Assembly: GCA_029934915.1 (NCBI GenBank)
Contig: JAOZLI010000170.1
Span: 1-5,961, forward strand
Direction of reading: 5' to 3'
DNA: 5,961 nucleotides
From: Desulfocapsa sp.
GTDB taxonomy: Bacteria > Desulfobacterota > Desulfobulbia > Desulfobulbales > Desulfocapsaceae
Below, piece after piece: positions 5,533 to 5,961 of this stretch. Numbering within the stretch: the first letter of the stretch is position 1; each line of letters starts with the position of its first letter. The notes beneath the pieces were generated by a model that saw nothing but the letters and a program-made list of their open reading frames with translations, had not been told where the DNA came from and made no database searches. The translations under genes were made by a program, and so were the position numbers.

Positions 5533-5961
5533 ATGAAAACTATCGGGCTATTAGGTGGTATGAGCTGGCAGTCAACGGCCAGTTATTATAAGGCAATCAA
5601 TGAAGGGGTGAATAAGCAGCTTGGTGGTCTGCATTCTGCTAAAATCTGCATGAATAGTGTTGAATTCAGTGAGATTGAAGCGTTGCAGCAGCAGGGAGAC
5701 TGGCTGGCAACCGCTAAGATACTTAGTGAAGCAGCGCGTTCCATTGAAGCAGCCGGTGCAGATTTTCTCCTTATTTGCACCAATACCATGCATAAGGTTG
5801 CTAGTGATATTGAAGAATCTCTCACCATTCCTCTGCTGCATATTGCAGATGCCACAGGTGAAAAACTTGTGGAAGATGGCATTGGCCGGGTTGGACTTAT
5901 CGGAACAAAGTTCACCATGGAAGAGGACTTTTACAAAACACGGCTGACCGAAAAATTTGGT
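5533..5961 (+). CDS. Aspartate/glutamate (broad amino-acid) racemase, YgeA-like, partial
   Basis: 143 codons are present; the gene is cut by the right edge (family length is about 230). It is a cofactor-independent Asp/Glu racemase. The start MKTIGLLGGMSWQST, then NEGVNKQLGGLHSAK, ICTNTMHKVA (81-90), HIADATG and GTKFTMEEDFY closely parallel E. coli YgeA as I remember it, without gaps. YgeA racemises L-Asp/L-Glu and, in later work, homoserine and other amino acids. The canonical first catalytic Cys of aspartate racemases appears as T83 here (C82-T83-N84), which matches the atypical Thr/Cys pair reported for YgeA. The second catalytic Cys (near 197) is outside the window. GAGGGA at 5521-5526 is a good ribosome binding site 6 nt before the ATG. 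It probably shares an operon and pathway with the dehydrogenase. Confidence 0.9.
   Translation, partial: MKTIGLLGGMSWQSTASYYKAINEGVNKQLGGLHSAKICMNSVEFSEIEALQQQGDWLATAKILSEAARSIEAAGADFLLICTNTMHKVASDIEESLTIPLLHIADATGEKLVEDGIGRVGLIGTKFTMEEDFYKTRLTEKFG

Overview
The window reads as ordinary chromosomal DNA from a moderately AT-leaning bacterium. Gene content and protein style suggest a Desulfobacterota (former Deltaproteobacteria, Desulfobulbales-like) organism. The hints are a molybdopterin-binding protein with a C-terminal cysteine cluster, a DUF1015 protein, and queD/queE next to each other. The taxonomic call is an inference from family resemblance and was not tested by a search. Nearly all of the DNA is coding. 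I see no tRNA, rRNA, CRISPR array or insertion sequence.

Left half, minus strand, read from about 2300 down to 1: a good promoter candidate, a short leader with alternative hairpins, queD, queE (11-bp overlap), a stand-alone MoeA-like molybdopterin-binding protein (51-bp gap), and the 5' end of what looks like an RluA-family pseudouridine synthase, which overlaps the preceding gene and runs off the left edge. QueD and QueE catalyse consecutive steps to 7-carboxy-7-deazaguanine, the precursor of queuosine in tRNA.

Middle, about 2234-2454: a 221-bp divergent intergenic region. It holds the queD promoter and leader, a 27-bp inverted repeat with perfect 10-bp arms (2344-2370), a TTGACA box touching that repeat, and a 6-bp-stem hairpin (2401-2421) just before the ribosome binding site of the rightward operon.

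Right half, plus strand, 2455 to the end: four tightly packed genes. They are a DUF1015 protein of unknown function with a DGHHRY motif, a TrmN6-like adenine-N6 methyltransferase (8-bp overlap, probable TTG start), a D-2-hydroxyacid dehydrogenase with a probable NADPH-type cofactor pocket, and a YgeA-like aspartate/glutamate (broad amino-acid) racemase cut by the right edge. Tight spacing implies one operon. Three or four genes across the window are RNA-modification enzymes (QueD, QueE, the RluA-like protein, the TrmN6-like protein). The dehydrogenase-racemase pair, with DUF1015 upstream, points to 2-oxoacid, D-hydroxyacid or amino-acid metabolism.

No obvious new defence or mobile system is present. 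The best leads are the DUF1015/dehydrogenase/racemase operon, the regulatory layout of the divergent region, and the cysteine tail of the molybdopterin-binding protein.
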